This document shows positions 25,701 through 35,063 of a DNA stretch of 64,000 bases, piece by piece. A model generated the notes under the pieces. That model made no database searches. It worked only from the letters and a program-made list of their open reading frames with translations, and was not told where the DNA came from. Numbering within the stretch: the first letter of the stretch is position 1; each line of letters opens with the position of its first letter. This DNA is from Bacteroidetes bacterium HGW-Bacteroidetes-8. Lineage in GTDB: Bacteria > Bacteroidota > Bacteroidia > Bacteroidales > UBA932. Where the stretch lies: positions 1-64,000 of the forward strand of contig PHCZ01000001.1 in the NCBI GenBank assembly GCA_002840895.1, read 5' to 3'. A program made the position numbers and the translations under genes.

Positions 25701-26705
25701 ATGATTCAGTTTGCACAATCAGAGTATCTGCTTTTAATTTTGATAATACCGTTTCTGTTTATCTTTCACGGTATTAACAGAAGACTTAGACGCAGGAAAA
25801 TTGAGAAGATCGGTGATTTATCAATAATAGAGCCACTAATGCAGGGAGCCTCCAGGGCAAGAGGTTGGATTAAGCTTACAGTTCTTAGTGTCGCACTCTT
25901 CTTTTTTGCGATTGGAATCTCCCGTCCGCAGCTGGGTGCAAGATTAAAAGAGGTTGAGGGGAAAGGGATAGAGATTATGATTGCAATGGATGTATCAAAC
26001 TCTATGCTTGCTCAGGATTACTCCCCTAACCGTCTGGAGAGAGCCAAACTTGCAATCAGCCGGCTAACCGACAACTTAAAGGAAGACAGAGTTGGTCTTA
26101 TTGTATTCGCCGGCCAGGCTTTTGTTCAGTTGCCTATAACAACTGACTATGTCTCTGCCAAGATGTTTCTTAACAGCATCAATACCGAATCTGTTCCGGT
26201 ACAGGGCACATCGCTCTCAGATGCTATTAATCTTTCAATAAAGAGCTTCAGCTCTGAGAGTGCAAACAGCAGCCGTGCTGTAATACTACTCACAGACGGA
26301 GAAGATCACGAAGATGACCCTGTAGAAGCAGCAAAGACTGCAAAAGAGCTTGGCGTTTTTGTATATACCCTTGGCATAGGTTCGCAAACTGGTAAGCCCA
26401 TCCCTCTGCCGGATGGTGAACTTCTTAAAGATAAGGATGGGAATATTGTTGTTACCAAACTGGACGAACAGACCCTGATCAAAATTGCCGAAGCCGGAGG
26501 TGGAAAATATGTGAGGGCAGGAAACAGCGATTTTGGACTGGAGGCGATAGTAGAACAGATAAGAAGTCTTGATAAACAAACTTTTAAATCGGTTGTCTTT
26601 GAAGATTTCAACGAACAGTATATGTATTTTTTTGGAATTGCACTCTTCTTCTTTATTCTGGAGTTTCTAATAACAGATAGAAGAGGTCGTAACTTCTTTA
26701 GGTAG
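25701..26705 (+). CDS. batB: BatB, VWA-domain inner-membrane protein
   Basis: Paralogue of BatA, 334 residues with the same helix-VWA-helix layout. The MIDAS site is DVSNS (IAMDVSNSMLAQDYSPNR) and the TDG loop is ILLTDGEDHEDDP, a BatB-like version. The C-terminal helix is FFGIALFFFILEFLI. BatA and BatB are thought to form a membrane complex with the BatC/E TPR proteins. The exact role of Bat (oxidative-stress protection, envelope function) is still debated in the literature. Confidence 0.93.
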   Translation: MIQFAQSEYLLLILIIPFLFIFHGINRRLRRRKIEKIGDLSIIEPLMQGASRARGWIKLTVLSVALFFFAIGISRPQLGARLKEVEGKGIEIMIAMDVSNSMLAQDYSPNRLERAKLAISRLTDNLKEDRVGLIVFAGQAFVQLPITTDYVSAKMFLNSINTESVPVQGTSLSDAINLSIKSFSSESANSSRAVILLTDGEDHEDDPVEAAKTAKELGVFVYTLGIGSQTGKPIPLPDGELLKDKDGNIVVTKLDEQTLIKIAEAGGGKYVRAGNSDFGLEAIVEQIRSLDKQTFKSVVFEDFNEQYMYFFGIALFFFILEFLITDRRGRNFFR

Positions 26706-26728
26706 ATTTTATGAAGGAGGATGTTAAT

Positions 26729-27427
26729 ATGAGGATAGTTTTAATAATGCTTTTTACCTTTGTCTTCTCTGTAGTCAGCGCACAAAAGGAGAGGGGAGAG
26801 GTCCGTTCAGGGAACAAAGCCTACGAAAAAGGTGATATTGAGAAGGCAGAGCTGGAGTACAGACGTGCATTGGAGCAGAGTCCGGGCTCTGTTTTCGCAA
26901 GCTATAATTTAGGTAATGCTCTATATAAAAGGGGCAATGCGCAAGAGGCAGAAAAAGTTGTTTTACCACTAAAAGACTCTATAGCAACGGATGGCGCAAG
27001 ATCTAAACTGTTTCACAATTTGGGCAACTATTCGCTTGATCAAAAAAAGTACAGCGATGCAGTAGAGCACTATAAGAGCTCATTAAGAGCTAATCCGCAG
27101 GATATGGAGACGAAGGCAAACCTGGCTTACGCTCAGAAGATGCTTAAAGATGAGCAGGATAAAGAGAAGAACAAAGATCAAAACAAAGACAACAAAGATA
27201 ATAAAGATAAAAAAGAGGATCCAAAAGATGACAAACAGGATCCTAATAAAGATAAGCAGGATCCAAACAAAGAGAATGAGCAGAACCAGCCCCCTCCAAA
27301 AATAACACCTCAAGCTGCCCAGCAGATGCTGCAGGCAATTCAGAATAAAGAGAGAGAGACTCAGGAGAAGGTAGATAAAGAGAAAGCGAAGGTTTTGCAA
27401 AGCAGACAAAAAGAGAAGAACTGGTAG
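26729..27427 (+). CDS. batC: BatC, TPR periplasmic protein
   Basis: Exported TPR protein of the Bat system. The frame is open from an ATG at 26711, but that codon sits inside a strong ribosome site (aaggagg, 26713-26719) placed correctly for the ATG at 26729, which gives the signal peptide MRIVLIMLF...VSAQ; I therefore start there. TPR units are visible at about residues 20-55 (GNKAYEKGDIEKAELEYRRAL) and 75-120. The C-terminal third is a low-complexity Lys/Asp/Asn/Gln segment (about 140-185), a usual BatC feature, ending in a Gln-rich helix. Confidence 0.9.
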   Translation: MRIVLIMLFTFVFSVVSAQKERGEVRSGNKAYEKGDIEKAELEYRRALEQSPGSVFASYNLGNALYKRGNAQEAEKVVLPLKDSIATDGARSKLFHNLGNYSLDQKKYSDAVEHYKSSLRANPQDMETKANLAYAQKMLKDEQDKEKNKDQNKDNKDNKDKKEDPKDDKQDPNKDKQDPNKENEQNQPPPKITPQAAQQMLQAIQNKERETQEKVDKEKAKVLQSRQKEKNW

Positions 27428-27447
27428 AATTGGCAATAATCATATAT

Positions 27448-29280
27448 ATGATAAACTATTTAAATAAAATCAAAGAATTTGTAGCAGCGCGCAGACTCTT
27501 TTTGATATTGGGCTCTTTTATTGCAGGGGTCTCTCTTTATGCGCAACCCTCTCTTAAAGTTGAGGCTCCAAGAGTGGTAGAGTCGGGAGAGAGTTTTCAG
27601 GTGGTATTTAGCGTTAATGCAGAGCCATCTGCCTTTAACCTCCCAGCTATAACAGATTTTGATCTGCTTGCGGGCCCTTCTCAGTCTAGAATGAGCAGTA
27701 CACAAATAATAAACGGTAAAAGAAGCGAGAGTATCCAGATAAGTTACACTTATGTGCTTGCACCTCGTTCAGAGGGTAAGTTTACCATCCCCTCTGCCAC
27801 AGTTGTGGTAGATGGCAAGAGTTACTCATCTTCACCGGTATCTATAGAGGTTGTTAAGGGAGATGGCTCGGCAAAGAGTAGTGAATCTGCCCAAACGGCT
27901 GCAACGGTGAGCAGCGATGACCTTTTTTTAAGAATATCACTGAGTAAAGGCAGAGTTGTAAAAGGTGAGCACCTTATTGCAACAGTCAAGCTCTATACTA
28001 AGGTTCCTATAGCAGGATTTGAGGATGTTCGTTTCCCATCTTTCAACGGCTTCTGGAGCCAGGAGATAGATACTCCTCAAAATATAGAATTTGTGAGAGA
28101 GAGTATTGACGGAAAGATATATAACTCTGCTCTTTTAAGAAGATATATGCTTCTCCCTCAGCAGAGCGGGACTCTAACAATAGATGCCGCCGAGATGATT
28201 TGCCAGGTTCAGATACGTACAACCGGGGGAGCCTCGCGAAGTCTCTTCGACGACTTCTTTGACTCCTATTCAACTGTACGTAAAAGAGTCTCATCTACAG
28301 CAGTAAGAGTTGTGGTGGATCCCCTTCCACAGGGTGCTCCGGCATCTTTCCAGGGTGGAGTGGGTGAGTTTACAATGAGTGCGAAACTATCCAGAGACTC
28401 AATCAATGCAAATGAGGCTCTCTCTCTTATTGTTAACATAAGCGGAACCGGAAACATTAACCTCATTGAGGCTCCAAAAATTGAGTTCCCTGCAGGATTT
28501 GAGGTCTACGATACAAAGATTTCTGACAATAGCAGCAAAGGATCTAGAGGTGCATCGGGAAGTAAACAGTTTGAATACCCTATTATACCAAGAGGCCCCG
28601 GTGAGTACACAATTCCTAAGGTTGAGTTCAGCTTCTATGATATTGCAAAAAAGAGATATATAACACTATATTCAGAAGATCTCAATTTAAAGGTAGGAAG
28701 AGATGCCGGCGGCGGTTCTGTATCACAGGCAGGATTGCCTCTTGGAGTTAACAGACAGGCAGTAAGGAGTATTACAGAGGATATAAGATATATTCACACA
28801 GGTGGGTCACGCCTAAAAAAGGGAAACCTCTTCTTCTTTGGCTCAGTTACATATCTCTTGTCTATTCTCCTTATTATCTCTCTTTACATAGTTTTAGAGA
28901 AGATACTATCTAAGAGGATAGAGCGAAACAGAGATATTGCAGGTGTTAAAAACAGAAGAGCGAATAAGGTTGCCCGCGCACGTCTAAAAAATGCTGAGAA
29001 CCTTCTCAGACAGGGCATCTATATGGGCTTCTATGAAGAGCTTCACAGAGCCCTTCTTGGTTATGCATCAGATAAATTAAATCTTTCACTTGCAGATCTA
29101 TCCCGCGATAAAATTAGGGAGGCTTTGGTGTTTAAAAAGGTCAATTTTGGGCAGATAGAGGAGTTGCTCTTTTTGCTCGAGCAGTGTGAGTATGCCAGAT
29201 ATGCACCGGATCCGGGTGGAGGGGAGATGGATAAAAACTATACAAAGGCAATTCGCCTGATTTCGGAGATGGAGCTATAG
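27448..29280 (+). CDS. batD: BatD, beta-domain inner-membrane protein
   Basis: Large BatD protein. The frame extends to a TTG at 27430, but the ATG at 27448 gives a normal leader (MINYLNKIKEF, hydrophobic core, cleavage SLYAQ). The periplasmic part is a series of immunoglobulin-like beta domains (SLKVEAPRVVESGESFQVVFSV; YVLAPRSEGKFTIPSATV; YPIIPRGPGEYTIPKVEFSF). A single membrane helix (about 460-482, LFFFGSVTYLLSILLIISLYI) and a helical cytoplasmic tail with HRALLGYASDKLNL follow. Typical length and order for Bacteroidota batD. Confidence 0.92.
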   Translation: MINYLNKIKEFVAARRLFLILGSFIAGVSLYAQPSLKVEAPRVVESGESFQVVFSVNAEPSAFNLPAITDFDLLAGPSQSRMSSTQIINGKRSESIQISYTYVLAPRSEGKFTIPSATVVVDGKSYSSSPVSIEVVKGDGSAKSSESAQTAATVSSDDLFLRISLSKGRVVKGEHLIATVKLYTKVPIAGFEDVRFPSFNGFWSQEIDTPQNIEFVRESIDGKIYNSALLRRYMLLPQQSGTLTIDAAEMICQVQIRTTGGASRSLFDDFFDSYSTVRKRVSSTAVRVVVDPLPQGAPASFQGGVGEFTMSAKLSRDSINANEALSLIVNISGTGNINLIEAPKIEFPAGFEVYDTKISDNSSKGSRGASGSKQFEYPIIPRGPGEYTIPKVEFSFYDIAKKRYITLYSEDLNLKVGRDAGGGSVSQAGLPLGVNRQAVRSITEDIRYIHTGGSRLKKGNLFFFGSVTYLLSILLIISLYIVLEKILSKRIERNRDIAGVKNRRANKVARARLKNAENLLRQGIYMGFYEELHRALLGYASDKLNLSLADLSRDKIREALVFKKVNFGQIEELLFLLEQCEYARYAPDPGGGEMDKNYTKAIRLISEMEL

Positions 29281-29333
29281 GAGTATATATTAGTAAGTTT
29301 TGAGTCTAAATGGTTAGAATTATTTATAAGGAT

Positions 29334-30101
29334 ATGAAGAGGGCAATTATAATAGCTTTGTTTGTGCTGTTACCCTTTATGGGTTCTTCACAGTCTGCTT
29401 CTTCCAGTATTAATGCTTTATGGGAAAGTGCAGGCAACCTCTACAGTGTGGGCAAATTTGATGAGGCTCTGGTACAATATCAGGAGATTGCCAAGAGCGG
29501 ATATGTTTCAGAACCACTTCTATACAACATAGCAAATTGCTATTTTAAACAAAAACATTGGGGTAAATCTATACTATATTATGAGAGGGCTCTCAAGCTC
29601 AACCCCGGAAGTAATGACACTCAAAATAATCTGAAGCTTGCAAAGGAGTTTACAATAGATAAGATTGAGGAGCTTCCCGAGTTCATTCTCCGAACCTGGA
29701 TAAGAGATTTAAACTATATGCTATCTTCCAATGAGTGGACCTATATCTCACTGCTATTTTTTGCCCTCACAGCGCTTCTTCTTCTTAACTTCCGCTACGG
29801 GCCCAGTTCAACAGTGAGAAAGATCTCCTTTTTTGCTTCTATGCTCTCACTGTTAATAGGGGTTATCTTAACCCTGTTTGCCTGGAGTCAGAGAAGTTCA
29901 TACAACAGGAGAGATACCGCAATTGTAATGATGCCGGTAAGTACAGTCAGAAGTTCTCCTGACGGTTCCGGTAACACCCTCTTTATTCTTCACGAAGGGA
30001 CTAAAGTAGAGATGATTGAACAACTGGGAAATTGGAAGAGAATCGAACTTGCAGATGGCCGTCAGGGTTGGATATCTGCAGCAGATCTTGAGGTGATTTA
30101 A
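29334..30101 (+). CDS. batE: BatE, TPR and SH3 membrane protein
   Basis: Last gene of the Bat operon. An ATG at 29310 is possible, but the one at 29334 (preceded by ataagg) starts directly on the signal peptide MKRAIIIALFVLLPF...SSQ. TPR repeats occupy about residues 30-95 (SVGKFDEALVQYQEIAKSG; YFKQKHWGKSILYYERALKLNPG). Two membrane helices (about 125-145 and 155-175) precede a C-terminal SH3-like domain (VSTVRSSPDGSGNTLFIL and GNWKRIELADGRQGWI). Confidence 0.9.
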   Translation: MKRAIIIALFVLLPFMGSSQSASSSINALWESAGNLYSVGKFDEALVQYQEIAKSGYVSEPLLYNIANCYFKQKHWGKSILYYERALKLNPGSNDTQNNLKLAKEFTIDKIEELPEFILRTWIRDLNYMLSSNEWTYISLLFFALTALLLLNFRYGPSSTVRKISFFASMLSLLIGVILTLFAWSQRSSYNRRDTAIVMMPVSTVRSSPDGSGNTLFILHEGTKVEMIEQLGNWKRIELADGRQGWISAADLEVI

Positions 30102-30108
30102 GGTAGCT

Positions 30109-31317
30109 TCAGAGCGGAATATGAGTTGTTGAAACTACTCTATTTATGGCAGATGCAAGGATTTTAACCCCTTTTTCAATTTTCTCATTTTGTGCGTAGG
30201 AGAAGTTTATTCTCATTGTGTTCTTTCCCTCTCCGTTACAGAAAAAAATCTCTCCGGGTATAAAGGCTAAGTCCTCAATAAGTGTCAGCTTTAGAACATC
30301 TGTAGCGTTGTATCTGACCGGAAGAGTGACAAATAGAAAGAGCCCCCCCTCGGGAACCGTCCAGCTTACACACTTAGGCATATACCTCTTAAAACACTCC
30401 AGCATCAACTCTCTTTTTCCTCGGTAAAGCTCTATTGTCTTAACAAGATTGCTTTCAAAGAGCCCATCTCTCAGGTAGCGTGCTGCAATAGCCTGGTCAA
30501 AAACAGAAGCACACAGGTCTGTGCTCTGCTTTGCAACTACTATCCTGCTTAAAATTGAGGGGTTGGCAACAACCCATCCAAGCCTGAACCCGGGTGTGAG
30601 AGTCTTGGAAAATGTCCCTAAAAGTATGACCCGCTCTCTGTCCATAGATAAAAGTGTAGGCAAGTCATCACCTGAGTATCGCAACTCGCGATAAGGGCTA
30701 TCCTCAATTATTATCAAATCGTAAAGTTGGGCAACTCTAATAATGTTCTCTCTCTGGGCCAACGTAAGAGTTATTCCTGAGGGGTTCTGAAAATCTGGAA
30801 TGGAGTAGATGAATTTTGGTTTTCTATCCTCTTCTATGAGCTTAATAATAGTTGATTCCAGGCTGTTTTCGTCGGCAACTCCAACAGGAACACCGCCCCA
30901 AAACCAAAATGATTGGAGAGCACCAAAATAGCTTGGCAGGCTGCACACAACAGTATCCCCTCTGTTAATAAATATTTTGGAACATAGGTCTATTGCCTGC
31001 TGCGAGGATGTTGTTATTGCTATATCCTCTTTTGTTATATCAACTCCTTGTGAATAGTATCTCTTTGCAAGCTCCTCCCTAAGATTTGGATCCCCCTCGG
31101 TTGGACCGTATTGAAGAGAGATTGAGGGGCTCTCCCTAAGGAGTCTATCCACAATCCTTTTTAGGTCATCAACCGGAAATGTATCCGGATTCGGGTATCC
31201 GCCACCAAATGAGATGAGCTCCTCTATATTGAGCCCGGAAAGTATACTCCTTGCCGGAGAGGGTCTCATATGAGATGCATTTTGGGAGAGTAAAGAGTCT
31301 AGATTAATTTTGCTCAT
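30109..31317 (-). CDS. class I/II PLP-dependent aminotransferase, candidate succinyl-DAP aminotransferase
   Basis: Fold-type I aminotransferase of 402 residues, of the group related to 2-aminoadipate (LysN) and MocR-like aminotransferases but with no DNA-binding domain. The PLP Lys is in GTFSKTLTPGFRLGW and the conserved NP and Asp/Tyr sites are in IPDFQNPSG and IIIEDSPYRELR. The gene is the last of the six-gene lysine/DAP operon and overlaps dapD by 4 bases. The succinylase pathway needs an N-succinyl-DAP aminotransferase between DapD and DapE, and no other candidate is present, so I infer that role (DapC function). An unrelated aminotransferase activity cannot be excluded. Confidence 0.82.
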   Translation of the reverse strand: MSKINLDSLLSQNASHMRPSPARSILSGLNIEELISFGGGYPNPDTFPVDDLKRIVDRLLRESPSISLQYGPTEGDPNLREELAKRYYSQGVDITKEDIAITTSSQQAIDLCSKIFINRGDTVVCSLPSYFGALQSFWFWGGVPVGVADENSLESTIIKLIEEDRKPKFIYSIPDFQNPSGITLTLAQRENIIRVAQLYDLIIIEDSPYRELRYSGDDLPTLLSMDRERVILLGTFSKTLTPGFRLGWVVANPSILSRIVVAKQSTDLCASVFDQAIAARYLRDGLFESNLVKTIELYRGKRELMLECFKRYMPKCVSWTVPEGGLFLFVTLPVRYNATDVLKLTLIEDLAFIPGEIFFCNGEGKNTMRINFSYAQNEKIEKGVKILASAINRVVSTTHIPL

Positions 31318-32138
31318 CTTAAAAGATCTTCAAGTTCTATTGCACTCTCTGTTTTGTTGTCTCTATATTTTATAATTACAGGGCAGTATAGATGAATAGA
31401 GAGCTCTCTGCCATAACCCTTGCTTATGGGACGGCTGCCTGCAACTACTACAGCCCCTTGTGGTACAGTCAAGGGGTGGCTCTCACTCTTGCGGATAAAC
31501 TCCCCTGTGGTTGAGTCAAAGATGGGTGTAGATGAGTTTAGAATAACTCCGGTACCGATAACTGCTCTATCTTTAATTATAGTCCCTTCGTAAACTCCGC
31601 AGTTTCCACCAATAAAGACGTTATCTTCAATTATCACCGGCATTGCATTAACCGGTTCCAGAACTCCCCCTATCTGAGATGCGGCTGAGATATGAACACC
31701 CTTCCCTATCTGGGCACAAGAGCCCACTAGTGCGTGAGAGTCTATCATACAACCGCAATCTATATATGCTCCAACATTGATATAGGAGGGAGGCATAATA
31801 ACTGTTCCATCTGCTACATAGGCTCCGCTCCTAACAGAGGAGCCCCCCGGAACAAGTCTGATATCTCTTTTCAAACCCAAATTTTGAGCCGGGTATGAAT
31901 CTTTATCATAGAATGAGAAAGGTCTTGAGGGATATTCAGAGATCTCTCCATATTTAAACCCCCACAATATAACCTGCTTAACCCAGGAGTTTACCTGCCA
32001 GTTGCCATCTCTTCTCTCTGCTACCCTAAGCTCCCCACTCTCCAAAAGTTCTCTTACACGATAAAATAGGAGTAACGCCTTTTTGCTGTCGTTACTAAGT
32101 GATATCTGTGTGAACTCTGCTTCTAAATTTAACATCAT
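31314..32138 (-). CDS. dapD: tetrahydrodipicolinate N-succinyltransferase
   Basis: Third step after DapB in the succinylase branch: transfers succinyl from succinyl-CoA to tetrahydrodipicolinate. Left-handed beta-helix hexapeptide repeats run through the middle (IMPPSYINVGAYID, SHALVGSCAQIG, IIEDNVFIGGNCGVYEG), with the DapD motif PGGSSVRSGAYVADG (about 98-112) and the C-terminal LSIHLYCPVIIKY. Length 274 matches E. coli-type DapD. It overlaps dapA by one base and the aminotransferase gene by four. Confidence 0.93.
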   Translation of the reverse strand: MMLNLEAEFTQISLSNDSKKALLLFYRVRELLESGELRVAERRDGNWQVNSWVKQVILWGFKYGEISEYPSRPFSFYDKDSYPAQNLGLKRDIRLVPGGSSVRSGAYVADGTVIMPPSYINVGAYIDCGCMIDSHALVGSCAQIGKGVHISAASQIGGVLEPVNAMPVIIEDNVFIGGNCGVYEGTIIKDRAVIGTGVILNSSTPIFDSTTGEFIRKSESHPLTVPQGAVVVAGSRPISKGYGRELSIHLYCPVIIKYRDNKTESAIELEDLLR

Positions 32139-33019
32139 TACAGTAATTTAAGTTCTTTTAATATCTCACTCATAAGTTGGTCGGTTTTTGTAGAGGAACT
32201 AACAAGTGGCAACCTTAAAACGTTCTTTATCAGATTCATTTGGCTAAGAGCGGCTTTAGTAGGGATTGGGTTACTCTCAACAAAACAGGCTTTAAAAAGT
32301 GGCATTAGTTTATGGTGAATCTCTGATGCTCTCTGAGACTCTCTCTTATGGAGGCTCTGCGTTAATTCAACAACATATCCGGGAGCAATATTTGAAGCTA
32401 CACTTATAACACCCTTTGCTCCTGTGCTCATTAGCGAGAGGGTTTCATCGTCATTTCCCGAGAGTACCGAGAACCCTTGTGGAGAGTATTTAATTATCTC
32501 GCTAATCTGGGAATATACTCCTGACGCCTCTTTTACCGCTTTTATATTATTAAGTTCTGCAAGACGCAGTGTGGTCTCACTTGTCATATTTATGCCTGTT
32601 CTGCCGGGAACATTATACAGAATTATTGGAAGATCTGTAGATTCCGAAATTGCACGAAAGTGCTCATAGATTCCCTGCTGGGTGGGTTTGTTGTAATATG
32701 GAACCACAACCAGAAATGCATCTACACTTAGTTTGGAATAACTTTTTATCTTCTCAATTACCTTTTTAGTGTAGTTTGACCCGACACCGGCAACTACAGG
32801 TACTCTGCCTCCGTTGACCTCCAGGGTTATCTCAAGAATTTTATATTTTTCGTTCTCTTCCAGGCAAGGGGTCTCGCCGGTTGTTCCAAGTGGTACCAAG
32901 AAGTTGATACCTGCATCCAATTGTCTTTTTACCAGAGCTATAAAGGATGGGTAATCAACTTCATAAGTTGAGGTAAATGGCGTTATAAGTGCCGTACCAC
33001 ACCCGCTAATCTCTTTCAT
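32138..33019 (-). CDS. dapA: 4-hydroxy-tetrahydrodipicolinate synthase
   Basis: Condenses pyruvate and aspartate semialdehyde, committing carbon to lysine/DAP. TIM barrel with the GTALITPF start, the GTTGE phosphate-like loop (LGTTGETPCL), catalytic Tyr in VVPYYNKP, NVPGRTG loop and Schiff-base Lys in IKAVKEASG (about residue 163). Length 293 is typical. It overlaps dapB by 14 bases within the operon. Confidence 0.96.
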   Translation of the reverse strand: MKEISGCGTALITPFTSTYEVDYPSFIALVKRQLDAGINFLVPLGTTGETPCLEENEKYKILEITLEVNGGRVPVVAGVGSNYTKKVIEKIKSYSKLSVDAFLVVVPYYNKPTQQGIYEHFRAISESTDLPIILYNVPGRTGINMTSETTLRLAELNNIKAVKEASGVYSQISEIIKYSPQGFSVLSGNDDETLSLMSTGAKGVISVASNIAPGYVVELTQSLHKRESQRASEIHHKLMPLFKACFVESNPIPTKAALSQMNLIKNVLRLPLVSSSTKTDQLMSEILKELKLL

Positions 33020-33707
33020 AGTTTAATATTTTAGTAAATTTATTTTCAATGATATCGCGGAAATCAAATACCCCTTTGAGCTCACTGCTCCACTCTGCAG
33101 CGGTAACAGCACCAAGGGCAAACCCCCTTCTTGAAAAGGCCTCGTGTTCTATTGTAATTCTATCCTGAGCAGATTCAAATCCCAGACGGTGTATTCCGGG
33201 AATAAATCCGCTCCGGACAGACTCTATTGTCACATTGTGCCCACTCTCTTTTGTGACAATCTCTTTTAAGGATTTCGCAGTTCCGGATGGTGAATCCAGC
33301 TTGAACTTATGATGCATCTCAATAATATATGGATCATACTCACCCAGGTTTGAACAGAGTCTGGAGGCTATTTCGCATAACTTAAAGAGTATACCAACCC
33401 CCAAAGAGAAGTTGCTGGCATAAATCATTGTTGTTTGACACTCACGAAACGAGGCTATAACCTCATCTTTAGCGTCATTCCAGCCGGTTGTTCCAACAAC
33501 TGCTGCTTTAAAATTCTCTGCAATAAACCTGTAATTTTTTAGGAATGCTTCCGGTTCCGAAAAATCTATACATACGCTATTTGCGGTTAACCTTTTGTCA
33601 ATACTCAGAATATCTTCTGATTTTGCAATAATTGTATGAGTTGTATCCTTTAAAACGGATTCAATCTCCCTACCCATCTTCCCGTATCCCGATAAAACTA
33701 TCTCCAT
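33006..33707 (-). CDS. dapB: 4-hydroxy-tetrahydrodipicolinate reductase
   Basis: Reduces the DapA product with NAD(P)H. The N-terminal nucleotide loop is GYGKMGREIE; the family signature EMHHKFKLDSPSGTA contains the catalytic His pair and Lys. The shortened N-terminal domain (233 residues in all) is usual for Bacteroidota DapB. It shares one base with the lysC stop/start junction. Confidence 0.95.
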   Translation of the reverse strand: MEIVLSGYGKMGREIESVLKDTTHTIIAKSEDILSIDKRLTANSVCIDFSEPEAFLKNYRFIAENFKAAVVGTTGWNDAKDEVIASFRECQTTMIYASNFSLGVGILFKLCEIASRLCSNLGEYDPYIIEMHHKFKLDSPSGTAKSLKEIVTKESGHNVTIESVRSGFIPGIHRLGFESAQDRITIEHEAFSRRGFALGAVTAAEWSSELKGVFDFRDIIENKFTKILNYERD

Positions 33708-35062
33708 TATTCAAAAAATTCTTTGTGAAGAGCTGTTATAACTGAGTCCAGATCCTCTTTGTTTACGACAAAACTTACATTAATATCGGAGGCCCCCTGG
33801 CTTATCATAGTTATATTGTGCTCACAGATTGCTCCGAAAATTCTTTTAGCCAACCCCTTTGTCTCTTTGAGATTTTTACCCACAACAGAGACCTGCGACT
33901 TATTATAGTTGACAGTTACCTTTGCAAAACGAGATATCTCCTTTGTCACTCTATCCAGATTCAAGTCGGTGTCTACTGTTAATGATACACTAACCTCAGA
34001 TGTGCTTATCAGGTCTACAGATACACCATATTTACCGAAAACTTCAAAAAGCTTGGTAAGAAACCCGAATGTGTTTAGCATCTTCATAGAGAATATATTT
34101 ATGACAACGATATCCTCTTTAAAGGATATAGCCCTCACACCACAACTTTGAACCTCTTCGTCTTTTAAGATTAGTGTCCCACTTTTGTGAGGTTCTGTTG
34201 AGTTTAGCACCCTTACAGGGATGTTTTTTTCTATAGCAGGTTGTATGGTTGCCGGGTGAAGCACCTTTGCCCCAAAGAAAGAGAGCTCGGCTGCCTCACT
34301 GAACGACATTGTAGTTATACTTCTGGTGTTTTCCACTCTTCTTGGGTCTGTTGTATGAACTCCATCTACATCTGTCCAAATTTCAATCTCGTCTGCATTC
34401 ATTGCCATACCTATAAGCGCTGCAGTGTAGTCAGAACCTCCTCTCCCCAGGATAGTATTTAGACCATTTTTTGTTCCGGATATAAATCCTTGGGTTATAA
34501 CAACATCACTCTGTTCAAATGCCAGGTTAAGGGCTATTGGAGCTAGCTCCCTTATTGCGTTATAATCTGGTTCACCTTTTAGAAACTCATCGTCGGTTAT
34601 GATAAAGCATCTTGCATCTGCAATATCACACTTAACCCCGGCATTGTTTAAAGTGCGGTAAATGATATATGAAGATAGAAGCTCCCCGAAAGAGAGGATT
34701 TTTGCCATACTTTTATTTGAGAGCTCCTCAAGAATATTGACCACCCCTGCAATCTCCCTTAGCTTGACAAAGTACTCTTTGATCTCTGAGAGGGTATGTT
34801 CAAGGTAGGGTTGGTTCTCACTTAGTAGTTGTGAGGCCATTAGTATATGTCTCTCCTGTAGAGTCTCTGTAAGGGCCAACGCGCCATTGAGATCTCCTGT
34901 ATAGGATTGGTTCGCTATCTTCTGTAGTGTATCGGTCACTTTAGAGAGGGCAGAGACAACAACAACAGGGTGCAGATGTATTTTTTTTCTGACAATTTCG
35001 ACTAATCTGTTTACCGCTGCGGAGTCCTGTACAGAGGTCCCTCCGAATTTCATAACTATCAT
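33707..35062 (-). CDS. lysC: monofunctional aspartate kinase with ACT domains
   Basis: First enzyme of the aspartate pathway. The kinase start is MKFGGTSV, with GRGGSDYTA and the DVDGVHTTDPR motif of the amino-acid kinase fold. About 150 C-terminal residues form two ACT domains (IVVINIFSMKMLNTFGFLTKLFEVF and VSVVGKNLKETKGLAKRIF), the usual site of lysine or threonine feedback. No homoserine dehydrogenase domain is fused. Met1 or Met4 may be the start. It lies 1 base after the M20 peptidase gene, second in the operon. Confidence 0.95.
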   Translation of the reverse strand: MIVMKFGGTSVQDSAAVNRLVEIVRKKIHLHPVVVVSALSKVTDTLQKIANQSYTGDLNGALALTETLQERHILMASQLLSENQPYLEHTLSEIKEYFVKLREIAGVVNILEELSNKSMAKILSFGELLSSYIIYRTLNNAGVKCDIADARCFIITDDEFLKGEPDYNAIRELAPIALNLAFEQSDVVITQGFISGTKNGLNTILGRGGSDYTAALIGMAMNADEIEIWTDVDGVHTTDPRRVENTRSITTMSFSEAAELSFFGAKVLHPATIQPAIEKNIPVRVLNSTEPHKSGTLILKDEEVQSCGVRAISFKEDIVVINIFSMKMLNTFGFLTKLFEVFGKYGVSVDLISTSEVSVSLTVDTDLNLDRVTKEISRFAKVTVNYNKSQVSVVGKNLKETKGLAKRIFGAICEHNITMISQGASDINVSFVVNKEDLDSVITALHKEFFE

Positions 35063-35063
35063 T

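Noticed and set aside
27083-27436. Leu/Ile-rich reading frame antisense to batC
   Set aside because: It is the complement of the Lys/Asn/Asp low-complexity segment of BatC, which makes a hydrophobic-looking shadow.
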